Below are positions 41,719 to 51,883 of a stretch of DNA of 64,000 bases, piece by piece. How positions within the stretch are numbered: the stretch's first letter is position 1; every line of letters starts with the position of its first letter. The notes under the pieces are model-generated. The model did not search any database, was not told where the DNA came from, and worked only from the letters and a program-made list of their open reading frames with translations. Both the position numbers and the translations under genes were made by a program. The stretch lies in NCBI RefSeq assembly GCF_027988105.1, contig NZ_JAQJZJ010000002.1, forward strand, positions 186,001 through 250,000, written 5' to 3'. This DNA comes from Pseudomonas aestuarii. Lineage in GTDB: Bacteria; Pseudomonadota; Gammaproteobacteria; Pseudomonadales; Pseudomonadaceae.

Positions 41719-43812
41719 ATGAAAGCCAGCTTAATCTCTCTAGCGGTGGCGACTGCCATTTTGGCTTGGTCACCAATTAGCTTGGCGCGCGAGGCCGTCG
41801 CGCTTCCAGGCGTGGTAGGAGCAGAAGGTGAGCTGAATGGCGTGGACACCACGGGTGGTGCCACATTAACCATTACCGACGGCCAGAATATCAATACCAA
41901 TAACGATCTCGGCGGTGCTTTTACCACTGACTCCAACAATACGGGCAACCTACTGTTCCTTGGTGACTCGACCGTGACCGGCGCTACCGGTGAGCCGGGG
42001 GTCCTGTTTCTCAATATCAGCGCCGGCGCCGCTGGTAAAGAGGTGACCTTTAACGGCGATGTCCATGCAACCACAACCGAGATCAGCGGGACCGGGACCA
42101 TAAATTTCAATGGTGACGTGATCTCAGCACCGGTATTTCTCGGTGATGGCTTTCTTAATCTCGGTGCCGGCAACTTACTGACAGGCGCTATTACGACCAA
42201 TACCGCAAATACCGGTACGTTGACGCTGAACAGCGGTAGCAATGTAAACGGGGCTATTGGTGGCGCAAGTGGCCTGAAGCAAATCATTGTATCGGGTGGC
42301 GATGCGTCCATTACCGGATCGGTGCAGGCTCAAGGATTCAGCCTCGGCGCAAACACACTGAACATTACTGGGGCGTTGACCACTAACGCCAACGGCACGA
42401 TTGCGACCACGCTTGCCGGCAATACCGTGTACGGTAATATTCAGCCGTCCGGCTCCTCGAATATTAATGCCGCGGGTATTACGGTGATTCCAACCGTATC
42501 TGGAGTATTGACCGCGGGTACGACATTCCGGATTGTTGGCGGCCTCTCCGGCACCAACGGGGCATTGGTGACGGTTCTCAACACCAACCCGCTGTACACC
42601 TTCTCCAGCGTGCCTACCACCACTGGCGACGTACTAATAACGGTTGAGTCGGTTTCCCTGGGCTCGCCTGTCGCCGACGTGACGGCAGGGTCACTCCTTG
42701 GCGCAGCTGCGCCAGTGGGCTCCGATCTGCTGGCCATTCAGGGCGCAGTCCTCGCTCTTCCCAACGCAGCCGCCGTCAAGAATGCCTTGGTTCAGCTGGC
42801 CCCGAGCAGCACCAACCTGGCAGCACCCTGGGTTGCAGGTCAGACCACTCGTCTTATGGAAGACATGCTGCAGGCTCGTGTGGACGAGATCCAGAACATG
42901 TGCTGTGACGCCAACTGCGGGCCAAATAAACCCAAAGAAGTGCGTAACTGTAAAGGTGACGAGCAGCAGAGTAACTGGTGGGCCAAGAGCTTTGGCAGTG
43001 CAGGCAATCAAGACGATGTCAATGATAGTAACGGCTATGACACTAAAACCTATGGTCTGGTGCTGGCCTATGATCGGCCGGTGAGCGTCGACACCCGCAT
43101 TGGTGTAAGTGCGGGTTATGCGAATAGCACAATTGACGGAAACGGTTCCTCTGGCGAGACCAATATCGACTCTTACCAGCTGACCGGTTACCTCAACTAC
43201 ACGCCAGGCCCCTGGTATGTTCAGGGTGCATTGACCGCCGGGATAGACCGTTATGAAGGGAAACGAAACATCACATTGCCAGGCGTGAATCGCGTCGCGA
43301 AATCTGACTATGACGGGCAGCAGTACACCGCTCTCGTCTCGGCAGGGAAACACTTCTACCTTGACCAAGCGGTCACTGTTACACCGTTCGCATCACTGCA
43401 GACATCGCTTATCAACGTCGACAGTTATACCGAACGCGGCGCTGGTGCATTGAATCACCGGGTGGATGATCAAGATTACACCCTGACTCAATCAGGCCTG
43501 GGTGTGAAAATTGAACGTGTCATTCAATCCGGTGCCAGCACATATTCCCCTGAGGCCCATGTCAAATGGCTGCATGATTTCAGCGACACGACCACGGAAC
43601 AAACCGCGGCCTTCACGGGTAGCGGTTCAGCGTTTAACGTCAAAGGGATAGAGCAAGATCGGGACATGTACAACGTCGGAGCAGGCGTTACATTCCTGTC
43701 CTGCAATTGCGATAACAATTCTTGGACGGTCAAGGGCCAATACGACTATAAGTGGAATGATAGCGACTACTCGTCGAATCAATTGTCACTTATAGCGAGC
43801 CTCAAATACTAA
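41719..43812 (+). CDS. Autotransporter outer-membrane protein
   Basis: A 697-residue predicted type Va autotransporter. A clear signal peptide (MKASLISLAVATAILAWSPI, cleavage after SLA near residue 23) decides the start at 41719 over the in-frame ATG at 41683. The passenger, about residues 25-380, is a Thr/Asn/Gly-rich beta-helix-like repeat region (NTGTLTLNSGSNVNGAIGG). Residues about 418-697 are the beta-barrel (WWAKSFGS start, ASLKY end). Unusual cysteines lie at 395, 396, 400 and 411, and at 662 and 664. It is AT-richer than its neighbours and probably acquired. Confidence 0.88.
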   Translation: MKASLISLAVATAILAWSPISLAREAVALPGVVGAEGELNGVDTTGGATLTITDGQNINTNNDLGGAFTTDSNNTGNLLFLGDSTVTGATGEPGVLFLNISAGAAGKEVTFNGDVHATTTEISGTGTINFNGDVISAPVFLGDGFLNLGAGNLLTGAITTNTANTGTLTLNSGSNVNGAIGGASGLKQIIVSGGDASITGSVQAQGFSLGANTLNITGALTTNANGTIATTLAGNTVYGNIQPSGSSNINAAGITVIPTVSGVLTAGTTFRIVGGLSGTNGALVTVLNTNPLYTFSSVPTTTGDVLITVESVSLGSPVADVTAGSLLGAAAPVGSDLLAIQGAVLALPNAAAVKNALVQLAPSSTNLAAPWVAGQTTRLMEDMLQARVDEIQNMCCDANCGPNKPKEVRNCKGDEQQSNWWAKSFGSAGNQDDVNDSNGYDTKTYGLVLAYDRPVSVDTRIGVSAGYANSTIDGNGSSGETNIDSYQLTGYLNYTPGPWYVQGALTAGIDRYEGKRNITLPGVNRVAKSDYDGQQYTALVSAGKHFYLDQAVTVTPFASLQTSLINVDSYTERGAGALNHRVDDQDYTLTQSGLGVKIERVIQSGASTYSPEAHVKWLHDFSDTTTEQTAAFTGSGSAFNVKGIEQDRDMYNVGAGVTFLSCNCDNNSWTVKGQYDYKWNDSDYSSNQLSLIASLKY

Positions 43813-44214
43813 TACGATGTAGCCGGGACGGGCCACGATTCTTTCTGTGAGGGTTATCGCACAGAACAGGGTCGGGCCCTTCATTTCCAGGCATGCGTCA
43901 GTAATGGCCGCTGCACACCGCCTCCGCAATACCAGCAATTTAAGAAATTCCCCAATAAATACCCTATAGATATCGCTCGATATCAGCATATGGGACAAAT
44001 GCTCTTGGCTTGCCGAGCCACACCCTGTGATACCGCCTGCCAAACTCTGGCCTAAAATTGTAGCCCGGTAGACGATAGCCTTCCCACCGTAGCCCCCCCC
44101 CCACAGATTCGGTGTTCAAACGTTCGCCAATAGTGGCCGCAACGGACCACCTTAGGGCGCTCCAGCGCGACTTATCTCGACCGCACCATCAAGCATCGCC
44201 CCCGTATTCAGATA

Positions 44215-44495
44215 ATCGCAAATCCGCCGGATGTGCCTTTGCCCCAATCCGCCTGCTTAAACGATCAATAAACATATCGGGATCGATACAGCCGAAGAAC
44301 TTAACCAGATCAACATCCATTCCATTTCCCATGCCGAAGACATGTAGCGCTGGGCAGCCAAAATGGCGTTCTACCTACAACGCCCGGGCGAAACAAATAG
44401 CGAAGCCCACTGAAGGTCGGATCGAGCAATGACCGCAAGACGTGTAGCCACGTTTGCTGGACCAAACGGCCGGCAGGATTGGGCATCGCCACTCA
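44215..44495 (-). pseudogene. ltrA: Group II intron reverse transcriptase/maturase remnant
   Basis: Two consecutive minus-strand frames give diagnostic blocks in the right order. The frame from 44492 reads NPAGRLVQQ, VLRSLLDPTFS and YLFRPG, matching the usual GIPxxxDRLIQQ, DPTFSxxSYGFRPG of intron-encoded reverse transcriptases. After 64 nt and a frameshift, a second frame reads MDVDLVKFFGCIDPDMFIDR from 44320, matching the catalytic DIDLEKFFDRVNHD block. The N-terminal part, the YADD motif and the maturase domain are missing, so it cannot encode an enzyme. Confidence 0.72.
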
Positions 44496-44747
44496 TCGGG
44501 CCGAGAGACACCTGCTAGAAGCTGCCCCACAGATCGCAGTACGCGGTTGTCTGGATGATACCCAGACCATCGGTCCTGCCGCACTTTTGCCGGCCTTGCC
44601 CCGCATCCGGTACTTGCTCATCGGCTCACCGCTGCGATTCACGCGCCCTCTGGGCCGCCCTCATGCAGCTGCGTTGCACTTCGTTCACCGTGGCCAGCTT
44701 ACGGCAGGACTTCCACCCGTCAGACTGCGCCCATAATCGACACGCAC

Positions 44748-44776
44748 AAAAAAGGGCGACCGAAGTCGCCCTTTTT
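44748..44776 (-). terminator. rpsA terminator
   Basis: AAAAAGGGCGAC / GTCGCCCTTTTT with a CGAA loop, 16 bp downstream of the rpsA stop. The A- and T-runs on both sides make it bidirectional. Confidence 0.9.
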
Positions 44777-44791
44777 CTGGATTAGCTGAAC

Positions 44792-46477
44792 TTAGTTCTG
44801 CTTTTCCATTTGTGCACGGAGCAGATCACCAATGGTGGTCGGACCCGAAGCATCAACTTCCTGCTTGCGCATTTCCTTGATAGCTTCTTTCTCGTCTTCA
44901 ACGTCTTTCGACTTGACCGACAAGCTGATTACACGGCTCTTGCGGTCGACGCTGATGATCTTGGCTTCTACTTCTTCGCCTTCTTTCAGCACGTTGCGCG
45001 CATCTTCAACGCGGTCACGGCTGATTTCGGAGGCTTTCAGTGTAGCTTCGATGCCGTCGGCCAGGGTGATGATGGCGCCCTTGGCGTCAACTTCTTTAAC
45101 GATACCGCGCACGATGGTGCCTTTATCGTTAACAGCAACGTAGTCGGAGAACGGATCTTCTTCCAGCTGCTTGATGCCGAGGGAAATGCGCTCACGCTCC
45201 GGATCAACGGAGAGGATAACGGTTTCCAGCTCGTCGCCTTTCTTGAAGCGGCGTACTGCTTCTTCGCCTACTTCGTTCCAGGAGATGTCGGACAGGTGAA
45301 CGAGGCCGTCGATGCCGCCATCCAGACCAATGAAGATACCGAAATCGGTGATCGACTTGATGGTGCCGGAGATCTTGTCGCCCTTGTTGAACTGACCGGA
45401 GAAATCTTCCCACGGGTTAGTTTTGCACTGCTTGATACCCAGGGAGATACGACGACGCTCTTCGTCGATATCCAGAACCTGAACTTCCACTTCGTCGCCA
45501 ACCTGTACGACTTTGGACGGGTGGATGTTCTTGTTGGTCCAATCCATTTCGGATACGTGCACCAGGCCTTCCACGCCTTCTTCCAGCTCTGCGAAGCAGC
45601 CGTAGTCGGTCAGGTTGGTTACGCGTGCATTGACGCGGGTGCCTTCTGGGTAACGCGCCTTGATAGCAACCCATGGGTCTTCGCCCAGTTGCTTCAGACC
45701 CAAGGAAACGCGGTTACGCTCGCGATCGTACTTCAGTACCTTGACATCGATCTCGTCGCCAACGTTGACGATCTCGGACGGGTGCTTGATACGCTTCCAG
45801 GCCATGTCGGTGATGTGCAACAGGCCATCGACGCCGCCCAGATCGACGAATGCGCCGTAATCCGTGAGGTTCTTGACGATACCCTTGACTTGTTGACCTT
45901 CCTGCAAGGATTCCAGCAGAGCTTCGCGCTCGGCGCTGTTCTCGGCTTCCAGCACGCTGCGGCGGGAAACGACAACGTTGTTGCGCTTCTGGTCCAGCTT
46001 GATGACTTTGAATTCGAGCTCTTTGCCTTCCAGGTGAGTGGTATCACGCACCGGACGGACATCGACCAAGGAACCTGGGAGGAACGCACGGATGCCGTTA
46101 ACGTCGACAGTGAAGCCGCCTTTAACCTTACCGTTGATAACGCCCTTGACCACTTCCTCAGCGGCGAAAGCTGCTTCCAGAACAATCCAGCACTCTGCAC
46201 GCTTGGCTTTTTCGCGGGACAGCTTGGTTTCACCAAAGCCATCTTCAACCGCGTCCAGCGCAACGTGAACTTCGTCACCGACCTTGATGGTCAGTTCGCC
46301 AGCGTCGTTGTGGAACTGCTCCAGCGGGATGAGGCCTTCCGACTTCAAGCCAGCGTGAACGGTTACCCAACCAGCTTGGTAATCGATGTCGACGATGATA
46401 GCGGTGATGATTGAGCCAGCCTGAAGATTCAGGGTTTTTAGGCTTTCTTCAAACAGTTCAGCAAAGCTTTCGCTCAT
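44792..46477 (-). CDS. rpsA: 30S ribosomal protein S1
   Basis: RNA-binding ribosomal protein needed for translation initiation on most mRNAs. The 561 residues contain six S1/OB-fold repeats (e.g. [60 protein letters not shown]). The ATG at 46477 ([16 protein letters not shown]) follows an AGGA site; the frame is open 23 codons further but without family similarity. It lies 151 bp after cmk; S1 is usually autoregulated through its own leader. Downstream ihfB is missing. Confidence 0.97.
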   Translation of the reverse strand: MSESFAELFEESLKTLNLQAGSIITAIIVDIDYQAGWVTVHAGLKSEGLIPLEQFHNDAGELTIKVGDEVHVALDAVEDGFGETKLSREKAKRAECWIVLEAAFAAEEVVKGVINGKVKGGFTVDVNGIRAFLPGSLVDVRPVRDTTHLEGKELEFKVIKLDQKRNNVVVSRRSVLEAENSAEREALLESLQEGQQVKGIVKNLTDYGAFVDLGGVDGLLHITDMAWKRIKHPSEIVNVGDEIDVKVLKYDRERNRVSLGLKQLGEDPWVAIKARYPEGTRVNARVTNLTDYGCFAELEEGVEGLVHVSEMDWTNKNIHPSKVVQVGDEVEVQVLDIDEERRRISLGIKQCKTNPWEDFSGQFNKGDKISGTIKSITDFGIFIGLDGGIDGLVHLSDISWNEVGEEAVRRFKKGDELETVILSVDPERERISLGIKQLEEDPFSDYVAVNDKGTIVRGIVKEVDAKGAIITLADGIEATLKASEISRDRVEDARNVLKEGEEVEAKIISVDRKSRVISLSVKSKDVEDEKEAIKEMRKQEVDASGPTTIGDLLRAQMEKQN

Positions 46478-46628
46478 TTTAATTCCTGTAGATTCAGGGC
46501 GGGGGATCCGCCCAAACCACATTCCAGACAATGTGGGTACGTTCATATAAAAGAAGGCACACGGGACTAGGACTGGTCTCCCGCATGCTTCCTGGTGAGC
46601 TGATCAGCTTAAGCAGCTGAGGCTCTTG

Positions 46629-47318
46629 TCATCCGACTAGATCGCGGTTGGCGACCTCGTTCAGAATCAGTTCCAGCACTTGCTCGATCGAGAGGTCGGT
46701 GGAATCCAGCAGTATCGCATCGTCTGCCGCTTTGAGCGGAGCCACTGCACGCTGGGTATCGCGTTCATCACGCGCCCGGATCTCGTCAAGAAGACTCGCG
46801 AGATTAACATCATCGCCCTTAGCCTTCAACTGCAAGTAACGTCGCCGGGCACGCTCTTCGGCACTGGCGGTTAGAAAAATCTTCAGCGGTGCGTCAGGGA
46901 ATACCACGGTGCCCATATCGCGACCATCAGCGACCAAGCCGGGCATTTCTTGAAATGCCCGCTGACGCTGCAGCAAGGCCTCGCGCACGGCGGGCAATGC
47001 TGCCACTAGCGAAGCCCCGGCGCCAATTCCCTCATTGCGGATGGCGTCGGTGACCTCCTCGCCCTCGAGAATGATCCGTTGCCCCTGCCCCTGAGCACCG
47101 GCGAGGAACTGCACATCCAGATGCGCGGCCAACACCTTCATTGCCTCTTCGTTGGTCAGATCGACACCATGATTGCGCGCAGCAAAAGCCAGCAAGCGAT
47201 ACAGGGCGCCGGAATCCAGCAGATTCCAGCCCAGTTTCAGTGCCAGCAAGCCGGCGATCGTACCCTTGCCCGAGCCGCTAGGCCCATCGATGGCGACTAT
47301 CGGTGCCAGAGCAGTCAT
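46629..47318 (-). CDS. cmk: Cytidylate kinase
   Basis: Phosphorylates CMP and dCMP to the diphosphates. The 229-residue protein starts [20 protein letters not shown] with the P-loop GPSGSGKGT at residues 13-21, and has the CMP-binding [20 protein letters not shown] near residue 132 with the lid EERARRR. The length is normal. It overlaps the tyrA-aroA stop by 4 bp, so it is translationally coupled to the enzyme fusion upstream. Confidence 0.97.
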   Translation of the reverse strand: MTALAPIVAIDGPSGSGKGTIAGLLALKLGWNLLDSGALYRLLAFAARNHGVDLTNEEAMKVLAAHLDVQFLAGAQGQGQRIILEGEEVTDAIRNEGIGAGASLVAALPAVREALLQRQRAFQEMPGLVADGRDMGTVVFPDAPLKIFLTASAEERARRRYLQLKAKGDDVNLASLLDEIRARDERDTQRAVAPLKAADDAILLDSTDLSIEQVLELILNEVANRDLVG

Positions 47319-49585
47319 GACTTGGCCTCCTGTGTCACGCGAATACCGACCTGCGCCGCCAGGGCCAGGAAGTTCGGGAACGAGGTCGCCACGTTGGCGC
47401 AGTCATGAATATGGATCGGTGCCGTAGCGCGTAGCGATGCCACGCTGAAGGCCATGGCGATACGGTGATCACCATGACTCCAGACCTCGCCACCGCCCAT
47501 GCTCCCGGCGTCGCTGGCAACCCCATCGATAATAATGCCATCCGGTGTCGGCTCGACCTTGACGCCCAGTGTCAGCAGGCCATCGGCCATGACCTGGATA
47601 CGGTCGGACTCCTTGACCCGCAGTTCCTCGGCACCGCGCAGCACGGTACGCCCTTCGGCACATGCAGCCGCTACGAACAGCACGGGGAACTCGTCGATCG
47701 CCAGCGGCACCAAATGCTCCGGGATATCAATGCCATGCAACTTGGCGCTACGCACGCGAATGTCCGCCACCGGCTCGCCACCGACTTCGCGCTGATTCTC
47801 CAGGCTGATATCGCCACCCATCAATTTGAGGATGTCGATCACCCCGGTACGGGTCGGGTTGATACCGACATGCTCGAGTATCAGCTCAGAGTCTGCAGCA
47901 ATACTACCGGCGACCAGGAAGAACGCGGCCGAGGAAATATCCGCCGGCACTTCGATATGGGTCGCCGTCAATTTATGACCCGACTCGACGCTGGCCTTAC
48001 TGCCCTCTACTGCCACCGGATAGCCGAAGCCGCGCAGCATGCGCTCGGTATGGTCGCGAGTCGGGGCTGGTTCGGTAACCGAAGTCTGCCCCGCCGCATA
48101 GAGACCGGCCAGCAACAGACAGGATTTGACCTGGGCGCTGGCCACCGGCATTTCGTAGTGCATGCCGCTCAGGCGCTGGCCGCCGCGAATGGTCAAGGGC
48201 GGCCGCCCTTCGGCAGCGGTCTCGATCACCGCGCCCATCTCACGTAGCGGCCGGGCCACCCGGTTCATCGGCCGCTTGGACAACGAGGCATCGCCCGTCA
48301 GGGTACTGTCGAACGACTGCCCGGCCAGTAAGCCGGAGAGCAGGCGCATGGAAGTGCCCGAATTGCCCAGATAGAGCGGCCCCGGCGGCGCTTGCAAACC
48401 ATGCAGACCCACACCATGAATGGTCACCCGGCCATGATGCGGGCCTTCGATGACCACCCCCATATCGCGAAAGGCCTGCAGGGTGGCCAGGGCATCTTCA
48501 CCCTCGAGGAAGCCTTCGACTTCGGTGGTGCCTTCGGCCAGCGAACCGAGCATGATCGAGCGGTGCGAAATGGACTTGTCGCCCGGAACGCGAATTCGCC
48601 CAGACAGTTTGCCACCGGGGTTAGCCAGAAAAATCAGATCATTCGAGTGCATAGCGTCCACATAGGCCCGTCGGGCTAGAATTTTGCTGAAATGTTCGCG
48701 GGCCACACGAGCGCGGGTAAACACCCCCAGCAGCTGATGCCCATCCCCAGCGTCGACCGCATCGCGCAAAGCGTCGAGGTCGCCGCGAAATAGATCCAGG
48801 GTGTGTAGCACGGCCTCGCGATTGGCGAGAAAAATGTCGTGCCACATCACCGGATCACTGCCGGCAATCCGCGTGAAATCGCGAAAACCGCCAGCGGCGT
48901 AACGGAATATCTCCAGGTTTTCGCTGCGCTTGGCCAGCGAATCGACCAGGCCAAAGGCCAACAGATGCGGCAAATGGCTGGTGGCGGCAAGCACCTGATC
49001 ATGGTGCTCGACCTGCATATGCTCGACGTCGGCGCCCAACTCGCGCCAGAGCCGATCGACCAACTGCAGGGCCTGCGAGTCGGTTTGCTCCAGTGGCGTC
49101 AAAATCACCTTATGCCGACGGAACAGCTCGGTATTGGCGGCCTCCACACCACTCTGTTCGGAACCGGCAATCGGATGACCCGGCACGAAGCGCGCAGGCA
49201 TCTCGCCGAAGGCCAGATGCGCGGCGCGCACCACATTGCCTTTGGCGCTGCCGACATCGGTGAGCACGACATTGCCCAGGTCGAGTCTGGCCAGCTCCCC
49301 CAGCAGTTTTTCCATGGCCAAGATCGGCACCGCCAACTGGATCACCTCGGCGCCCTGACAGGCCGCAGCCAACTGCTCTTCACAGCGGTCGACCACCCCC
49401 AGCTCGACGGCCAGGCGACACGACTGCGGATCGAGATCGACCCCCACCACTTCCCGGCACAGGCCGCGCTCGCGCAAGCCCTTGGCGAAGGAACCGCCGA
49501 TCAGGCCGAGACCGATCACCACCAGGCGACCGATCATAGGCGTGCCGGGTTGCACCTTGCTGACAGCGCTTTTCGATTCGCTCAC
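47315..49585 (-). CDS. tyrA-aroA: Bifunctional prephenate/arogenate dehydrogenase - EPSP synthase
   Basis: A 756-residue fusion typical of pseudomonads. TyrA-like N terminus (residues 18-310): NAD-binding [17 protein letters not shown] and the substrate region [15 protein letters not shown]. AroA (about 322-750): [19 protein letters not shown] with the PEP-binding lysine, [17 protein letters not shown], and [15 protein letters not shown] with the catalytic Asp. It supplies tyrosine and, via EPSP, chorismate. The GTG start overlaps the hisC stop (GTGA), and the end overlaps cmk by 4 bp. Confidence 0.97.
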   Translation of the reverse strand: MSESKSAVSKVQPGTPMIGRLVVIGLGLIGGSFAKGLRERGLCREVVGVDLDPQSCRLAVELGVVDRCEEQLAAACQGAEVIQLAVPILAMEKLLGELARLDLGNVVLTDVGSAKGNVVRAAHLAFGEMPARFVPGHPIAGSEQSGVEAANTELFRRHKVILTPLEQTDSQALQLVDRLWRELGADVEHMQVEHHDQVLAATSHLPHLLAFGLVDSLAKRSENLEIFRYAAGGFRDFTRIAGSDPVMWHDIFLANREAVLHTLDLFRGDLDALRDAVDAGDGHQLLGVFTRARVAREHFSKILARRAYVDAMHSNDLIFLANPGGKLSGRIRVPGDKSISHRSIMLGSLAEGTTEVEGFLEGEDALATLQAFRDMGVVIEGPHHGRVTIHGVGLHGLQAPPGPLYLGNSGTSMRLLSGLLAGQSFDSTLTGDASLSKRPMNRVARPLREMGAVIETAAEGRPPLTIRGGQRLSGMHYEMPVASAQVKSCLLLAGLYAAGQTSVTEPAPTRDHTERMLRGFGYPVAVEGSKASVESGHKLTATHIEVPADISSAAFFLVAGSIAADSELILEHVGINPTRTGVIDILKLMGGDISLENQREVGGEPVADIRVRSAKLHGIDIPEHLVPLAIDEFPVLFVAAACAEGRTVLRGAEELRVKESDRIQVMADGLLTLGVKVEPTPDGIIIDGVASDAGSMGGGEVWSHGDHRIAMAFSVASLRATAPIHIHDCANVATSFPNFLALAAQVGIRVTQEAKS

Positions 49586-50688
49586 GCGCCCAGCACCTTG
49601 GCCAGCGCCTCGAGGAAACGGGCGTTCTCTTCGGGCAAACCGATGGAGACACGCAGGTAGGTCGGCATGCCGTAATTGGCCACCGGCCGCACGATCACGC
49701 CTTCGCGCAGCAGCGCCTGATAAAGCGGCATGGACTCGCGACCGAGGTCGACGGCAACGAAGTTACCCCTGGACGGGATCCAGCCCAGCCCCAGCGCGCG
49801 GAAACCCGCTTCCAGCTGCGCCATCCCGGCATCGTTGACCCGGCGACTCTGCGCCAGGTACTCGGCATCGTCGAATGCCGCACAGGCGGCCGCCAGGGCC
49901 AGGCTGTTGACGTTGAACGGCTGGCGCACACGGTTGAGCACATCGGCGATTTGCGCCGAACTGATGGCGTAACCGACACGCAACGCCGCCAGGCCATAGG
50001 CCTTGGAGAAGGTGCGCGAGACCAGCAGATTCTCGTGCCTGGCCAGGTAGTCGAGGCCATCCGGCAACTCGTCGCCTTGGGCATACTCGATGTAGGCCTC
50101 GTCGAGCACCACCAGGACATGCTCCGGCACACGGGCGAGGAAATCGCTCAGCGCCTGCGGACCGAACCAGGTGCCGGTCGGATTGTTCGGATTGGCGATG
50201 AATACCACCCGGGTATTGGCGTCGATGGCGGCCAGCATGGCCTGCAGATCGTGGCCATGGTCCCTGGCCGGCACCACCTTGCCTTGCGCACCGACCGCCT
50301 GAGTGGCGATGGGGTAGACGGCGAAGGCATGCTCGCTGAACACCGCATTCAGACCCGGCGCCAGATAGGCGCGCGCCACCAGTTCGAGAATATCGTTGGA
50401 ACCGTTACCCAGGGTGACCTGGCTGGTCTGGACGCCGCAGCGCTCGGCCAGCAGGCTTTTCAGGGCGAAGCCATTGCCATCGGGATAACGGGTCAGCTCG
50501 GCCAACTCGTCACGAATCGCCTGCAAGGCTTTCGGGCTGGGACCCAGCGGGTTTTCGTTGCTGGCCAGCTTGACGATGGTGGCTGGATCCAGATCCAGCT
50601 CGCGGGCCAACTCATCTACAGGTTTGCCCGGCACATAAGGCGACAGCTTCTGCACGCCTGGCTGGGCCAGGGCAAGGAAATCGGTCAT
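49582..50688 (-). CDS. hisC: Histidinol-phosphate aminotransferase (HisC2 type)
   Basis: PLP-dependent class I/II aminotransferase; in this supraoperon it is thought also to transaminate aromatic amino-acid precursors. The 368-residue protein has the cofactor-binding SNENPLGPSPKAL near residue 41, VFIANPNNPTGTW near 165, VVLDEAYIEYAQG near 197, and the Schiff-base lysine in LLVSRTFSKAYGLAALRVGY near 225. A GAGG site just inside the repeat-rich gap precedes the ATG. Confidence 0.95.
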   Translation of the reverse strand: MTDFLALAQPGVQKLSPYVPGKPVDELARELDLDPATIVKLASNENPLGPSPKALQAIRDELAELTRYPDGNGFALKSLLAERCGVQTSQVTLGNGSNDILELVARAYLAPGLNAVFSEHAFAVYPIATQAVGAQGKVVPARDHGHDLQAMLAAIDANTRVVFIANPNNPTGTWFGPQALSDFLARVPEHVLVVLDEAYIEYAQGDELPDGLDYLARHENLLVSRTFSKAYGLAALRVGYAISSAQIADVLNRVRQPFNVNSLALAAACAAFDDAEYLAQSRRVNDAGMAQLEAGFRALGLGWIPSRGNFVAVDLGRESMPLYQALLREGVIVRPVANYGMPTYLRVSIGLPEENARFLEALAKVLGA

Positions 50689-50692
50689 ACGT

Positions 50693-50771
50693 AAGCCTCA
50701 AGCTTCAAGCGGCAAGCTGCAAGACAAAGCCGGGCGTATCCGCTGCGGGCTTGGGGCTTGAGCTTGCGGCT
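50693..50771. repeat. Short intergenic inverted repeat (AAGCTTCAAGC type)
   Basis: The pheA-hisC gap holds arms AAGCCTCAAGCTTCAAGC (50693-50710) and GCTTGGGGCTTGAGCTTGC (50749-50767) with an inner CAAGCTGCAAG. The 11-mer CTTGCAGCTTG recurs, on the other strand, at 60437-60447 before yciK, so it is a family of small dispersed repeats. The hisC ribosome-binding site lies in one arm. Confidence 0.6.
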
Positions 50772-50776
50772 GCTAT

Positions 50777-51883
50777 TTAAAGTACCGCCTTCGGGTACGA
50801 CCCCAACACTTTCAGCGCCACGGCCTCCTGATTGATCTTCTCCAGCACATCCTTGATCAGCGGATCACGGTGATGGCCGACGAAGTCGATGAAGAACACA
50901 TAGGTCCACTTACCGCTGCGTGAAGGACGGGTCTCGATGCGGGTCAGGTCGATGCCGTTGTTATGGAATGGCACCAGCAGTTCATGCAGGGCACCCGGCT
51001 TGTTGCGCATGGAGACGATGATTGAGGTCTTGTCATCGCCGGTCGGCGGCACTTCCTGGCTACCGATGATCAAGAAACGCGTGGAGTTGTCCGGGCGGTC
51101 TTCGATCTTTTCGGCCAACTTGGTCAAGCCATACAGACTGGCCGCCATATCGCCGGCGATCGCCGCACTGTTCCACTCGCCCTTGACCCGCTTGGCCGCG
51201 TCGGCATTACTCGACACTGCCACCCGCTCAACGTTCGGGTAGTGTGCATCCAGCCACTTGCGGCACTGGGCCAGGGACTGAGCATGGGAGTAGATGCGGG
51301 TGATCTTGTCGACCTTGGTGGTCTCGCCGACCAGCAGATGGTGGTGGATGCGCAGCTCGACTTCGCCGCAGATCACCATGTCGTGTTCGAGGAAGCTGTC
51401 CAGGGTGTGGTTGATCGCGCCTTCGGTGGAGTTTTCCACCGGCACCACGCCGAAGTTCACCCCACCCGCAGCCACTTCGCGGAACACCTCGTCGATCGCC
51501 GCCATGGGTACACTGATCACCGCATGACCGAAATGCTTCATCGCCGCCGCCTGGGAGAAAGTCCCCTCAGGCCCGAGGTAAGCGACTTTCAGCGGGTTCT
51601 CCAGCGCCAGGCAGGAGGACATGATCTCGCGGAACAGCCGCGCCATCTCCTCATTGCCCAGCGGCCCCTGATTGCGCTCCATGATGCGCTTGAGGACCTG
51701 GGCCTCACGCTCTGGACGGTAGAACACCGGCTTCTCGCCTTCCGGCAACGCCAGCATTTTGACCCGCGCCACTTCTTCGGCGCAGCGCGCGCGATCGCTG
51801 ATCAGCTCGAGAATTCTTTCGTCGAGGCTGTCGATGCGCAGGCGCAGGGCTTGCAGTTCTTGCTCGGAGATTACATCCGTCAT
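50777..51883 (-). CDS. pheA: Bifunctional chorismate mutase / prephenate dehydratase
   Basis: Two steps from chorismate to phenylpyruvate. The 368 residues hold a chorismate mutase domain (about 5-90; LRIDSLDERILELISDRARC), a prephenate dehydratase domain (about 95-275; VAYLGPEGTFSQAA, VPVENSTEGAINHTLDSF, NSTRFLIIG) and a C-terminal ACT domain with NKPGALHELLVPF that binds phenylalanine for feedback control. The ATG overlaps the serC stop (TGATG). Confidence 0.97.
   Translation of the reverse strand: MTDVISEQELQALRLRIDSLDERILELISDRARCAEEVARVKMLALPEGEKPVFYRPEREAQVLKRIMERNQGPLGNEEMARLFREIMSSCLALENPLKVAYLGPEGTFSQAAAMKHFGHAVISVPMAAIDEVFREVAAGGVNFGVVPVENSTEGAINHTLDSFLEHDMVICGEVELRIHHHLLVGETTKVDKITRIYSHAQSLAQCRKWLDAHYPNVERVAVSSNADAAKRVKGEWNSAAIAGDMAASLYGLTKLAEKIEDRPDNSTRFLIIGSQEVPPTGDDKTSIIVSMRNKPGALHELLVPFHNNGIDLTRIETRPSRSGKWTYVFFIDFVGHHRDPLIKDVLEKINQEAVALKVLGSYPKAVL

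Larger units (their letters stand above)
43813..44791. other. Autotransporter-rpsA intergenic region with mobile-element debris
   Basis: A 979-bp interval without an intact gene. It holds a palindrome GATATCG/CGATATC (43969-43984), a run of ten Cs (44093-44102), a group II intron reverse-transcriptase remnant and the rpsA terminator. The ihfB gene, expected directly downstream of rpsA in this class, is not here on either strand. Confidence 0.7.

Noticed and set aside
43786..44043. An 85-codon minus-strand frame that might have been ihfB
   Set aside because: The translation has none of the IHF/HU motifs (such as the GRNPKTG-type arm), so it is not ihfB.
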